A DNA stretch of 64,000 bases, from NCBI RefSeq assembly GCF_025562755.1, contig NZ_CP103300.1, positions 310,001 to 374,000 on the forward strand, given 5' to 3'. How positions within the stretch are numbered: position 1 is the stretch's first letter; the number at the start of each line of letters is the position of its first letter. This document shows positions 9,333 through 18,154 of this stretch, in pieces. This DNA comes from Endozoicomonas euniceicola. Lineage in GTDB: Bacteria > Pseudomonadota > Gammaproteobacteria > Pseudomonadales > Endozoicomonadaceae. Below the pieces are notes generated by a model. It had not been told where the DNA came from. It did no database searches and saw only the letters and a program-made list of their open reading frames with translations. The position numbers and the translations under genes are program-made.

Positions 9333-9441
9333 AATTCATAGATCACTTTGATGATTCTGTTTATTAATATTCAGCCAGTTCATTTATAGTCGTCATTCAC
9401 TATCTGCACACATAAATTTATTAAGCCGACTATTCGTAATG

Positions 9442-9480
9442 TCTGGCAGAACACCAACAGTCATCCCATCGACCTGATAC
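9442..9480 (+). repeat. Duplicated fragment of the yheT-type hydrolase gene (3' end)
   Basis: These 39 bases match 7742-7780, the last codons and stop of the hydrolase gene plus adjoining bases, with six mismatches and in the same orientation. With the 5' fragment at 3015-3047, pieces of the gene bracket the block 3.0-9.5 kb. Confidence 0.6.
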
Positions 9481-9559
9481 CGATGTCATCCGCACTAGAA
9501 GCGTATTCAATAACCGTGCAGCTGCCGCCACCTCTGCAGGGGAGACTGCGCTGAGTGTA

Positions 9560-10801
9560 TTAATTCATCAGAAAATGATTAAACAACTGAACCGTTACCT
9601 GCTCACCCTCAGCCACATCGCCCCGCTGTTCAGGCAGAACGATATAACAGTTCGCCAGACTCATGGAACGCATCACTCCGGAACCCTGACTGCCTGTCGT
9701 CACCACTTCCATCTGCCCTGCCGCGCTGGTTGACAGAATACCGCGCTGAAACTCTCTGCGCCCTGGCCTTTTCTTCAACGGGGTTTTACACACAGCCTGA
9801 ATGGTTTGCAACGCCACAGGCCGGGCACCCATCAAGTGCAGAAGAGCGGGCATTGCTAACAGTTGAAACGTCATCGTGGCGGAAACCGGATTGCCGGGCA
9901 AACCAATAAACCAGCTATCAAGCAGCCGTCCAAAGGCAAAAGGCTTGCCGGGCTTGATGGCCAGTTTCCAAAACGACATTGTGCCCATTTCCTGCAGAAT
10001 ATCCTTAACGAAATCCGCATCACCCACAGAAACACCCCCCGAAGTCATGACGACATCCGCCTGCTGATCTGCATCAGCAAAAGCTTGACGCAGCGCTTCC
10101 GGGTCATCAGCAATCAGCCCAAGATCAATAACCTCTGCACCCAAGCGCTTTAGCATGGCTGTTAATGCAAAACGATTGCTGTCGTAAATATCACCGGCCC
10201 CCAGTGATTGCCCCGGCAATTTCAGTTCATCACCCGTGGAAAACAACGCAACTTTAATACGACGAAAGACGCTTACCTTAGGAATACCCAGCGAAGCCAG
10301 CAATCCCAGGTCCTGCGCCCTGACTTTATGGCCCGCTGTAAACACCTCACAACCTTCTGGAATATCTTCACCTGCCAGGCGGACATGACGACCAATCGCT
10401 TCGGGCTTGTTCAGAAACTGAACACCGTCATCTGTTACATTTACCTGTTCCTGCATAATCACAGTGTCTGCGCTATCCGGTACGCTGGCACCGGTCATAA
10501 TGCGGATACACTGTCCGGCAGGCAGCTCACCAGCAAAAGGGTGGCCTGCCAGTGACTGCCCGGCCAGTGGCAGCGTATCGGTACGCTCCAGGTCTTTCAG
10601 CCGCAGGGCATAACCGTCCATGGCTGAGTTATTGTGGGAAGGCACATTGACGGGGGAAATAACGTTTTCAGCCAGCACCCGGTCCAGAGCATCGTTCAGA
10701 GCAACCTGTTCAACCTCGGTTACCGGGGTTATTTCCTGCCGGAGTTTTTCCAGTCCCTGCTCCAGAGGCATCAGTCCAGGGGTTGAACAGCAATCAGTCA
10801 T
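9560..10801 (-). CDS. moeA: Molybdopterin molybdenumtransferase
   Basis: MoeA inserts molybdate into adenylylated molybdopterin in Moco synthesis, in the cytosol. The 413 residues show the family order: PLEQGLEKL start, RVLAENVISPVNVPSHNNSAMDGYAL, IRIMTGASVPDSADTVIMQE, the domain III signatures STGDEL and YDSNRFAL, MTSGGVSVGDADFVK, and IKPGKPFAFGRL with GLPGNPVSATMTF. The length matches E. coli MoeA (411). It is not beside moaB/moeB or other Moco genes. The ATG start is preceded on the coding strand by AGGAATT-type purines. Confidence 0.95.
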   Translation of the reverse strand: MTDCCSTPGLMPLEQGLEKLRQEITPVTEVEQVALNDALDRVLAENVISPVNVPSHNNSAMDGYALRLKDLERTDTLPLAGQSLAGHPFAGELPAGQCIRIMTGASVPDSADTVIMQEQVNVTDDGVQFLNKPEAIGRHVRLAGEDIPEGCEVFTAGHKVRAQDLGLLASLGIPKVSVFRRIKVALFSTGDELKLPGQSLGAGDIYDSNRFALTAMLKRLGAEVIDLGLIADDPEALRQAFADADQQADVVMTSGGVSVGDADFVKDILQEMGTMSFWKLAIKPGKPFAFGRLLDSWFIGLPGNPVSATMTFQLLAMPALLHLMGARPVALQTIQAVCKTPLKKRPGRREFQRGILSTSAAGQMEVVTTGSQGSGVMRSMSLANCYIVLPEQRGDVAEGEQVTVQLFNHFLMN

Positions 10802-11003
10802 GGGGTAATTCCTTTAAAAAATATGGCAGAAACGATCAACAACGCTAACAACACTCGAACAATAGGGTAAGCATTTTTTCACAAAGTCGCCTTTCTATAT
10901 AGCAATCGCCTTTACAGATCGTCAGGATAGCTCTTTCGTAAACGACGGTTTTTGGCTTTTGGCTTTTGGCTGTTCGGACAGCGGACAGCGATACGTTCTA
11001 AGT

Positions 11004-11720
11004 TTAAGTTCTGGTTGCGCTGATACCGATAAAAACAGGGTTTTCCTCAAGCTCAATCCAGTCATCAACAGGCATCTGATGACTGCGATTATCTACGGGG
11101 AAATACCAGCGAACACCTGAAAAACCCGCTTCTAACAGGGCTGAATGGCATGTGCTGCGAGTCCAGTAATGGTTAACTGCCTCCTGCTGTCCGGGAAAAA
11201 ATATCGTATAAGCGTCGCCCTCAGACAGTTCTCCCTGATAAGCCGCATAACAACCACTGGGGTTTCTTCTTCCTGAAGGGTAATGGCCAAGCATTCCCAT
11301 GATACCCAACATCTGACCTCCCACTGCAAGATGTTGGAATATTACACGACAAAAGTCATTCAGTTTTTGGGGTGAAGAGGCGCAGTTAAACAAATAGGCG
11401 TGAAACACAAGATCATAAGGAATGGCACTGCCGTAGTCTTCGGCTGCCAGGGTGTGATAAGTCACCGGCATTATTTCTGGTGTGTGGCTGATAGCGGAAG
11501 CTATCATTGCCTGGGAGGAGTCGACACCTGTCACTTTCCTTGCGCCAAGTCGACAGAACATCCGGCTGTAATTCCCTGCTCCACAGGCAAGATCCAGAAC
11601 CCGCTTATCTTCAATCGGTTCCAGCCAGCTTACTATCGAGTAACGCTCCATATCCGTCCGAAACGGGTGATGGTCTTTATCCTGAGCATAAGCTTCTGCA
11701 AAAACGTTTGTGTTGAACAT
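11004..11720 (-). CDS. Class I SAM-dependent methyltransferase
   Basis: The ATG at 11718-11720 gives MFNTNVFAEAYAQDKDHHPFR, the usual short lead of this group; the upstream ORF extension has no support. SAM-binding motif I is VLDLACGAGNYSR, motif II VTGVDSS, and the acidic post-II motif DLVFHAYLFNC. The protein has about 238 residues and is cytosolic. The substrate cannot be deduced; it resembles small-molecule or toxin-modification methyltransferases of the methyltransf_11/25 type. It lies behind a strong terminator of the upstream gene, so it has its own transcription start. The 200 bp between it and moeA contain a GGCTTTT-like heptad run (10949-10970) but no gene. Confidence 0.75.
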   Translation of the reverse strand: MFNTNVFAEAYAQDKDHHPFRTDMERYSIVSWLEPIEDKRVLDLACGAGNYSRMFCRLGARKVTGVDSSQAMIASAISHTPEIMPVTYHTLAAEDYGSAIPYDLVFHAYLFNCASSPQKLNDFCRVIFQHLAVGGQMLGIMGMLGHYPSGRRNPSGCYAAYQGELSEGDAYTIFFPGQQEAVNHYWTRSTCHSALLEAGFSGVRWYFPVDNRSHQMPVDDWIELEENPVFIGISATRT

Positions 11721-11778
11721 GCCATGACACCCTGTGAATCCGCTCTGCAAAGGATAGACAAAGAAAATATCAGGGTAC

Positions 11779-11801
11779 AAAAAAGGCAGCTCTCCGCTGC
11801 C
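11779..11801 (-). terminator. Rho-independent terminator
   Basis: On the minus strand GGCAGC, loop GGAGA, GCTGCC and six T residues form a canonical terminator. It closes the transcript of the coiled-coil gene at 11842-12051 and possibly the Na/Pi symporter gene. Confidence 0.88.
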
Positions 11802-11841
11802 TCTTAATAACGACTATTTGTATGCTCAGGGCTGTTTCCGC

Positions 11842-12051
11842 TCAGGGCTGTTTGCCAAAGAGCTTCATCAGATTTTTAAACAGTGATGGCTTCTCCATCA
11901 ACTGATCCAACTCTTCTTCAATCACCTGATGCTGCTGACCTTCTCGCAGAGTTCGCAACTCTTTCTTCAGACGTGCCAGATGCGCTTCAGTCGCCTTGAT
12001 TTCCTGCTTCAGCTTTTTTCTCTGCTTTTTGTACTGTTTCAAATCACTCAT
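11842..12051 (-). CDS. Small charged coiled-coil protein
   Basis: The ATG at 12049-12051 begins MSDLKQYKKQRKKLKQE and gives 69 residues. Residues 5-45 are a Lys/Glu/Leu heptad helix (KQEIKATEAHLARLKKELRTL), probably a coiled coil; the tail KPSLFKNLMKLFGKQP is an amphipathic, basic segment that could touch membrane. It follows the Na/Pi symporter on the same strand with an 81-bp gap and ends in a strong terminator, so the two may form an operon. The function is unknown. Confidence 0.6.
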   Translation of the reverse strand: MSDLKQYKKQRKKLKQEIKATEAHLARLKKELRTLREGQQHQVIEEELDQLMEKPSLFKNLMKLFGKQP

Positions 12052-12132
12052 GGGGTATTCCCAACGTCTTATGACGTTTTTGACAACGCAGGCAGGAAAC
12101 CCTGCCTGCCTGATAAGGAGGACAGTCGTCAA

Positions 12133-13287
12133 TCAGCTGGTCAGCAGAATCAACAAGCCCGGAACGATAAAGAAAACACCAAACACATAACCAAAGACCA
12201 CGGATTTACGACGGCTGGCGATTTGTGCAAAGCGACGGGCAGCATGATAAGGGATACCACGGAGCGTTGGCACACCATAAATCAGCAATACACCGGCAAC
12301 ATTAAACAACAGATGAACCAGCGCAATTTGCAGACCCGCAGCCGCCATAGAACCACTCAGGGAAAACGCAGCCAGCAGGGCAGTAATACAGGTTCCAATA
12401 TTTGCGCCCAGGGTGAATGGATAGATATCCTTCAACCGGAACACACCACTCCCCACCAGAGGAATCACCAGACTGGTGGTGGTTGAAGAAGACTGAACCA
12501 GGAAAGTAATCAGGCCGCCAGAAGCAATACTACCAGCAGAGCCACTACCAATGGCTTTGTGCATCAGGTCTTTGGCACGACCCACCATCTGCTGCTTGAG
12601 AATTTTACCCAGCAGGCTAATGGACATAAACGTCAGCGCCAGACCAATCAGGGCCAGTACCACGCCGCCGGTCATGCCCGGCAGCACACTCTCAGTAACA
12701 CAGGCAATAGATTTGGTTACCGGTTTAATCAATGGCTTGATAAAGTCGAAGCCACCCAGGTTCGTGCCGGTACCACCGTAGAACATGCTCGCCAGCCAGG
12801 CTGAAGATTTCTGCAGAAAACCGGTAGCCAGTTCCAGGGGCAGGAAGATAAAAACGGCAAACAGGTTAAAGAAACCGTGCGCCGTGGCCGCCGAGAAGGA
12901 GCGACGAAACACATTCCGCTTGCCCATACTGCCCAGACTCACCAGAGTCGAGGTCATGGTGGTGCCAATATTGATACCCATAATCATCGGTATAGCGGTG
13001 CTGACCGGCAGGCCGGCAGCCACCAACCCCACGGTAATAGAGGTCACGGTGCTGGAAGACTGCACCATCGCGGTTGCCATGGTGCCCACAATCAGTCCCA
13101 TAAACGGGTTGGTTGCAAATTCAAACAGTGCAGCCGCACCGTCTGCGCCACCGGCAGCCCACTTGAAGCCATCGCCAATCAGACCCACGGCCACCAGCAG
13201 GGTGTATACCAGCAGCAGTACCGCCACCCAGGGCAGGAAAGAAGTCGTTACAGCTTTGTTCTCGACATAAGCAGTCGTTGCTTGCAT
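12133..13287 (-). CDS. Na+/phosphate symporter (NptA/PF02690 type)
   Basis: The inner-membrane protein has 384 residues with the inverted repeat of the Na/Pi-cotransporter family: first half MVQSSSTVTSITVGLVAAG with MGINIGTT, second half FLVQSSSTTTSLVIPLVGSG with LGANIGTCITALL. Both QSSS motifs form the substrate/Na+ site known from the family. About eight to ten hydrophobic segments are visible. It would import phosphate at the expense of the Na+ gradient, which fits the Na+-pumping NADH dehydrogenase at 44-50 kb. It lacks the C-terminal PhoU domain present in some relatives. Its closest class is Vibrio NptA. Confidence 0.88.
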   Translation of the reverse strand: MQATTAYVENKAVTTSFLPWVAVLLLVYTLLVAVGLIGDGFKWAAGGADGAAALFEFATNPFMGLIVGTMATAMVQSSSTVTSITVGLVAAGLPVSTAIPMIMGINIGTTMTSTLVSLGSMGKRNVFRRSFSAATAHGFFNLFAVFIFLPLELATGFLQKSSAWLASMFYGGTGTNLGGFDFIKPLIKPVTKSIACVTESVLPGMTGGVVLALIGLALTFMSISLLGKILKQQMVGRAKDLMHKAIGSGSAGSIASGGLITFLVQSSSTTTSLVIPLVGSGVFRLKDIYPFTLGANIGTCITALLAAFSLSGSMAAAGLQIALVHLLFNVAGVLLIYGVPTLRGIPYHAARRFAQIASRRKSVVFGYVFGVFFIVPGLLILLTS

Positions 13288-13530
13288 AGAAATCCCGGAT
13301 TTCTCACGTTAACGTCTCCCGTCAGGATCGACCTGAGTTGGCCCTGAGGGTACTTTCACATTGCAAAGGTCAGGTTTGACGATTTAATGACAATGTAATC
13401 AGTTCGAAAACCGTACTTTAGGGATATAAGAAATTGCTGCAAGTGTGGAATTTTACATAACGACGTGGCGACACACTTATGGTTATAAGCAGCAATACCT
13501 GTATTTAAACCAATAACTGATCGAAATATC

Positions 13531-13615
13531 GGTTCAAAATCATGAACCTGATTAACAATGCAAGCGCATAATAATAAGTGTGTTGAATACAGGGTTGTGC
13601 AAGCAAAAACCACCA
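13531..13615 (+). repeat. Degraded copy of the start region of the RDD-protein gene
   Basis: Bases 13531-13615 resemble 21406-21495 in the same orientation, with shared stretches such as GTTCAAAA, AACCTGATT, ACAATGCA, ATAATAAT and GCAAAAAC. That source segment spans the 5' flank and first codons of the RDD gene. The rest of 13288-13641 shows no gene that I can support. Confidence 0.55.
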
Positions 13616-13641
13616 ACAGATTATACTGACGAGGCTTATTT

Positions 13642-14223
13642 TTAAATCATATTCTTAAAAATAAACGTACGTTTTAGTTTTCTCATAAGAAGGTCTGACG
13701 CAATATCTACAGGCCCTCTCCAAAATAAATAATTTCGGGCTTCTTTGATTTCTTTCTCGAACAACACCTTCGAATTCCGATCTTTATCAGCGTATAGAAA
13801 TTGCCTCTCCGCCACTTCTTCCGGTGCCGGGTGAAAACCAAACTGAATATAGAATCCTAAAGACCTGAATACCGGAAACATTAAATACAGGTGCATTCCG
13901 CCATTTAACCTGACTTCACGGGTTGCGAGGTACATCAACAATACGCCCAGTGAAATATTCCTATATGATGACAAAACCAGTATATTTTTTATTGCATAAT
14001 ATTTATAACGTTCTGAGTCTGCCGGTTTTATATTTAAGAGAGACGTGATATTGCAAGTTAACTTAACACTGCCAGCTTCTGGCTTGTAGTTACCAATTAT
14101 TTCCTTATGAAGAGTCAATGTCAGGTAATCCCTGTCAAGCTCCCTTTTCAAAATAAAAAAATTACCTGATGGAATGTGATAAAACCTGGTGTTCTCAGCA
14201 AACTCAATACAATCAAATGGCAT
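13642..14223 (-). CDS. GNAT-like acetyltransferase-fold protein
   Basis: The 193-residue protein has a GNAT-like core: IKNILVLSSYRNISLGVLLMYLATRE occupies the place of the V-x-P-x-YR-x-G-x-G acetyl-CoA loop and helix, and LMFPVFRSLGFYIQFGFHPAPEE matches the motif B region with the usual YxxFGF element. The P-loop glycines are poorly kept (RNISLG), so the activity is uncertain. The C-terminus is rich in basic and aromatic residues. It is AT-richer than the housekeeping genes and flanked by a duplicated fragment, consistent with an accessory gene. No substrate is suggested. Confidence 0.55.
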   Translation of the reverse strand: MPFDCIEFAENTRFYHIPSGNFFILKRELDRDYLTLTLHKEIIGNYKPEAGSVKLTCNITSLLNIKPADSERYKYYAIKNILVLSSYRNISLGVLLMYLATREVRLNGGMHLYLMFPVFRSLGFYIQFGFHPAPEEVAERQFLYADKDRNSKVLFEKEIKEARNYLFWRGPVDIASDLLMRKLKRTFIFKNMI

Positions 14224-14405
14224 AACACAGCCTCGCTAACATTCATTATGGCGTATTGATCTCTGACAATTATAAGTAACGGTCGTCGTATGACATAATG
14301 ACTGCATTTTAGCTGTATGAATAACAGGAATTACCCACCAAAATTAGATAGGGAGGGGATATCAAGCCTATACTGGGAGCTAGCCATTCAGAGATTGGAA
14401 AATAA

Positions 14406-14915
14406 ATGATGAACAAGTTTTTGTTCACTCTGTTTTTTACACTATTTTTTTCTCTTTCTCTCTTTGTTGAGGCTGATATCAAACTAAAACCAGAAGAAAA
14501 CTTCAAACTTACTGAATTAAATCTTTCTGAACATGACCTTAATGAAATTAAAAAGCTGATAAAATCAGAATGCAGCATTAGCAAGCTGGATCGAATCGTT
14601 ATCTTTACTGCTTATGGAGCAATCACTGGCGGTTTATGTAAATTATTCAGCTCCGCATCGAACAACCCAATGATGAACATAAATCAATATTCGCTCTATC
14701 TTCAAACCATCGGTTTTCTAGCCAATCAAGCAAGTCAAGGAAATATAAGTAATGAATTTAAAGATAACATTGTTACTTCATTAGAATCTATAGTGGTATT
14801 GGTTATCGGCTTAGGAGCTATTTATTCAGGAGTAAATGCTTTTGCTGTAGGTTCTTTTTATGGGGGGCTGGCAGGAATGATTTTTGGCATATTTTATATA
14901 TGGGATGAGATCTGA
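14406..14915 (+). CDS. Small secreted/membrane protein of unknown function
   Basis: It encodes 169 residues starting ATGATG behind GGAAAATAA. The N-terminus MMNKFLFTLFFTLFFSLSLFVEA is a signal peptide or membrane anchor. A soluble Lys/Glu-rich segment (about 25-60) follows, then hydrophobic segments around 63-78, 125-140 and 146-162, the last two glycine-rich (VIGLGAIYSGVNAFAVGSFYGGLAGMIF given here in pieces: VIGLGAIYSG, VGSFYGGLAG). The composition is similar to the glycine-zipper segments of the 7914-9332 product, but the proteins are not clearly related. It is AT-rich and no family is recognised. Confidence 0.5.
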   Translation: MMNKFLFTLFFTLFFSLSLFVEADIKLKPEENFKLTELNLSEHDLNEIKKLIKSECSISKLDRIVIFTAYGAITGGLCKLFSSASNNPMMNINQYSLYLQTIGFLANQASQGNISNEFKDNIVTSLESIVVLVIGLGAIYSGVNAFAVGSFYGGLAGMIFGIFYIWDEI

Positions 14916-15010
14916 ACAGGATCGCATAATCAGGATAGGACAAAGTGCAGATAGCCAGGTTGTGGTCGGCGGCGGTAAATGCAAAAATTGCAAGAATTAG
15001 CCAAGAGTTA

Positions 15011-15059
15011 GTGTCAGGTCTCTCATTGTGCAGCTATACAAATTGCAAGACCTGATACC
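15011..15059. repeat. REP-like palindromic repeat, copy 1
   Basis: GTGTCAGGTCT...AGACCTGATACC forms an inverted repeat (TCAGGTCT/AGACCTGA) around a core CATTGTGCAGCTATACAAAT. Two more copies occur at 18081-18130 and 20425-20481 in the same orientation. The pattern resembles extragenic palindromes mobilised by REP-associated (RAYT) transposases. No such transposase is in the window. Confidence 0.7.
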
Positions 15060-15088
15060 GTTTTACGTTTTATTACCCCATTTTACAA

Positions 15089-17938
15089 TCAATGCGATTG
15101 AATGGTTGATTCCTTTAATGCGCTGATAGCCTGGTTAGTTGAATACTGTTTGGCTTTAAGCAGATCCAGCTTTTTTATACGGTCATCAAGGTCAGTCATC
15201 AGCTCATCAGGTGACTTTGACATAGTATGTTTTCCAGTTTTTTTACCGGTTGTTACGGAAGCTGATTCAGACCGAAGGTTTTTCAACCAATCCTTTCTGT
15301 ATTCTAAAGCCTGCCGCACGAAAATAAGGGCTAACTGAGACTTCTCGGTAAGTTTGGATATTTTTTCATGCTCACTGAGCGTTGTATCAATAGTAAACTG
15401 AAGCACCTCATCGGAAAGCTGGCTCGGACGACTCTCAGAACTTGAGCCCAACTGCATGACGATTAGCTCATCAACGGTATTTAATTGCTCCTGCATTATA
15501 TCCGTGTACTCAGACAGCAGCTTATCGCTATACTCGGTCACGGTATTGTACAACGCTTGTACATCGGATGCCGAAGTGTATATCGTTTTACCCTGTGTAA
15601 GGGCACTGTGATAATCTAAGCTGGCGTTTTTTGCCTTGGTGTATACGTCTTCAATTTGTTTCTCATTTGCTCTGAACTCTGCCGTTCTTGTATGCGATTC
15701 CATCAAACCCAGCTTTGAGTGAATATAAAAAGTCGAGTCACGGTGTTGTTCGCAGATCTTTTTATAGATTTCCTGAGACTGTTTATAATGGCATTCAGAG
15801 AACAATTTGAATGCCTCATAATACATAGCCTCAGGGGATTTTTCCTCAGATTGGCGGGGTTCCTTCAGTACAGCCTGTTTGTTTACCTTCTCAATAATAC
15901 TTTCCAGCCGTGGGATACTCTCCTCTTTTCTTTCAGTAGCTGAAGGCTCCTCTTTTGCGTTCAGGCTTAAGGTTTTTTTCTCAATCCACTCATTCAGTTT
16001 TTCATCGTATTTATTGATAACTTCCTTTTTCTTCCTGAAAGCATCCCGTAACATGGTTGAATTGGACTCATTGTAACTTGAAAATAATTGATAATCCGAC
16101 CTGGAACACACTAACCTTCTTTCTATATTTTTAATCGACGATTCTGGTAAAGGCTGCTTTTGTCCACCTATTGGTATTGCCTTCTGTTCTTTCAGGATCT
16201 TAACGTCAATATCAATTGCCTTCTTCAAAGAAGATAATTTAACTTCAATTCTAACATTCTGGTAGTTAAACCCTTTAAAGAATAACTCAAACTCTTTCTC
16301 CATCTTCTCCTTTGAGTTTTTAAAACACTCACCACTGTCGAAGTCCTTTTTTAAATTTTCATAAAGGCTTTTCATCAGTTCATACTTAGCCTTAATAGAA
16401 ATCTTGTCATGCCTGGTAATATTTTCAATCCATCGCCCTGAATACAAAGAGGAGTGTTGCAGCATAAAGGGAGTCAGTTGACCCAAATTGCATTTAGTAA
16501 AATCAAAACACTTATCAGCATCTGCGGTCATTTTGACAAAAGCGTCAATAACATCCATTGAATTACTTCCAGAAATATGATCAAGGCAATGCTCGAATTT
16601 TTTCATTAAAATGCTTTTTGCCAAGTCCAAAAAACTACAACTGTTAATTTCAAGCTCATCTCTTCCCTCTGTTTTTTTATTACTACTTTTTAATTGTTGA
16701 TAGCTATCAACCAGACAGTTAAGGTCTTTTGATGACACTTCCAGATCATTTTTTTCCAAAAAATAAATAATGGCTGAAAATGAACTATCCATTTTTTCAA
16801 TATCACCATTTTTAATATCCTCCGACAATATCTGAAACTGTGCCTGAAGAATTTCTCTGGAGCTCGATCTGCTCGATTCAGCTTTCGCTTCCCCGGAAGG
16901 TAGGCCTTTCACTCCATCTTCCTCAGTATTACGTTTCTTCTTTTTATTCTTCTTTTTATTTTTCTTTTTTACTTTCTTACTGCTTGGATTAACTGGCTCA
17001 GTTTCTTTAAGAGTAGGTTTTAGAGCTTCTTCTGTCTGTACCTCACTCTCTTTCAGTGCAACTCCCTCCAGCTTGATGCTTTCATCTAACGGTAACTGCT
17101 CTTTTTTTACTGGCAACTCTTCATTTTTAGTTTTTTCCGCAACAGCTTCACCAGACTCCAGAGGTATTTGATTTGAATCTGTCATTGGATTTTGTGCAGC
17201 TACATCTAACGCAACACTATTTTCTGACTTGAGGCTATCAGCAGTAACAGTCTCAGTCTCAGGCTTTTTTACAGAGTCACTGATGTCTACGTTTTCTTCC
17301 ATTCCCCACAAATCAAAACTTTCACAAAAACCTTCAACTTCATTGATGAAAATAATTTCTTCAGGCTTGTATTCCAGCTGAGAGACGGCATTCTCGACAG
17401 CTATCAGTGTATCCCGGTATTTTTCCTGTAATAGCTCTTTAGACAGTGGAATCACCAATGTTCTGGCATTCTTCTGCTGCATTATTTCTACAGCTGACTT
17501 GATTGAGTCTTCTATTTTTAAACATTTCCCGTCTGAATGGGCGCAGAAATGAATAATTCCAACGTAAGGCATCCCATGCTTTGGAGTATTAAACGAAAAT
17601 CCTGCCTTTATGACATTCATATACTTTTCCTTGGCACTTTTTTGTGTCGATTCTGTCTCTTTGTGCTCATTTATCCAGACGGGTATTTTCTTCAAATGCT
17701 CTCCCATATTGGTGTCAATGCTATTAAAATCACGATCCAGAAAATTCACAATAGCGGCCTGGGAGTTTGTGTATTCGAATACGTTCTTGGGAATGTACGT
17801 AAAATCAACCTCCGTCTTGCGTACGGATCGTTCCCCTGATTTACTAACAATGACCTCATTTTCCGGTATTACAGGCAAACGGTTAGGTAATGATTGATTA
17901 GCTGACTGACGGTTTGGTCCTACATTCATTTTAAACAT
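15089..17938 (-). CDS. Large lysine/glutamate-rich coiled-coil protein, effector-like
   Basis: The protein has 949 residues, no signal peptide and no membrane segment. The N-terminus is Asn/Gln/Ser/Pro-rich (MNVGPNRQSANQSLPNRLP), the composition typical of type III secretion signals. Residues about 110-205 (MPYVGIIHFCAHSDGK, NARTLVIPLSKEL, EEIIFINEVEGF) have alternating strand/helix character faintly like a macro domain. A low-complexity acidic region (about 215-315) precedes a Lys-only block KKVKKKNKKKNKKKKR (about 320-336). The remainder is mostly helical, with a TPR-like patch AFKLFSECHYKQSQEIYKKI (about 710-730). The Lys block would be a good nuclear/nucleolar signal in a eukaryotic cell. 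The function is unknown; an intracellular host-directed role is inferred. Confidence 0.55.
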   Translation of the reverse strand: MFKMNVGPNRQSANQSLPNRLPVIPENEVIVSKSGERSVRKTEVDFTYIPKNVFEYTNSQAAIVNFLDRDFNSIDTNMGEHLKKIPVWINEHKETESTQKSAKEKYMNVIKAGFSFNTPKHGMPYVGIIHFCAHSDGKCLKIEDSIKSAVEIMQQKNARTLVIPLSKELLQEKYRDTLIAVENAVSQLEYKPEEIIFINEVEGFCESFDLWGMEENVDISDSVKKPETETVTADSLKSENSVALDVAAQNPMTDSNQIPLESGEAVAEKTKNEELPVKKEQLPLDESIKLEGVALKESEVQTEEALKPTLKETEPVNPSSKKVKKKNKKKNKKKKRNTEEDGVKGLPSGEAKAESSRSSSREILQAQFQILSEDIKNGDIEKMDSSFSAIIYFLEKNDLEVSSKDLNCLVDSYQQLKSSNKKTEGRDELEINSCSFLDLAKSILMKKFEHCLDHISGSNSMDVIDAFVKMTADADKCFDFTKCNLGQLTPFMLQHSSLYSGRWIENITRHDKISIKAKYELMKSLYENLKKDFDSGECFKNSKEKMEKEFELFFKGFNYQNVRIEVKLSSLKKAIDIDVKILKEQKAIPIGGQKQPLPESSIKNIERRLVCSRSDYQLFSSYNESNSTMLRDAFRKKKEVINKYDEKLNEWIEKKTLSLNAKEEPSATERKEESIPRLESIIEKVNKQAVLKEPRQSEEKSPEAMYYEAFKLFSECHYKQSQEIYKKICEQHRDSTFYIHSKLGLMESHTRTAEFRANEKQIEDVYTKAKNASLDYHSALTQGKTIYTSASDVQALYNTVTEYSDKLLSEYTDIMQEQLNTVDELIVMQLGSSSESRPSQLSDEVLQFTIDTTLSEHEKISKLTEKSQLALIFVRQALEYRKDWLKNLRSESASVTTGKKTGKHTMSKSPDELMTDLDDRIKKLDLLKAKQYSTNQAISALKESTIQSH

Positions 17939-18080
17939 CCAATGTTATTTTAAGAAGAATTCATTATTAGCAGGCTCCTAGACCCGCTTTTCTATCCATT
18001 TGCCTGTCCAGATAGACCTTTTCGGGTCGTTAAAGTTCCGTGCTTCTCATGATTCGGATACCAAAAATTGGCAAAAAATT

Positions 18081-18130
18081 GTGGTCATATCTTTCATTGT
18101 GCAGTTATGCAAATTGCAAAACCTGACACC
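18081..18130. repeat. REP-like palindromic repeat, copy 2
   Basis: Same element as at 15011 with a few substitutions: GTGGTCATATCTTTCATTGT, then GCAGTTATGCAAATTGCAAA and ACCTGACACC. It lies in the 216-bp gap between the 949- and 207-residue genes. Confidence 0.65.
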
Positions 18131-18154
18131 TCTGCATTATCGGCTGAGCTTTTA

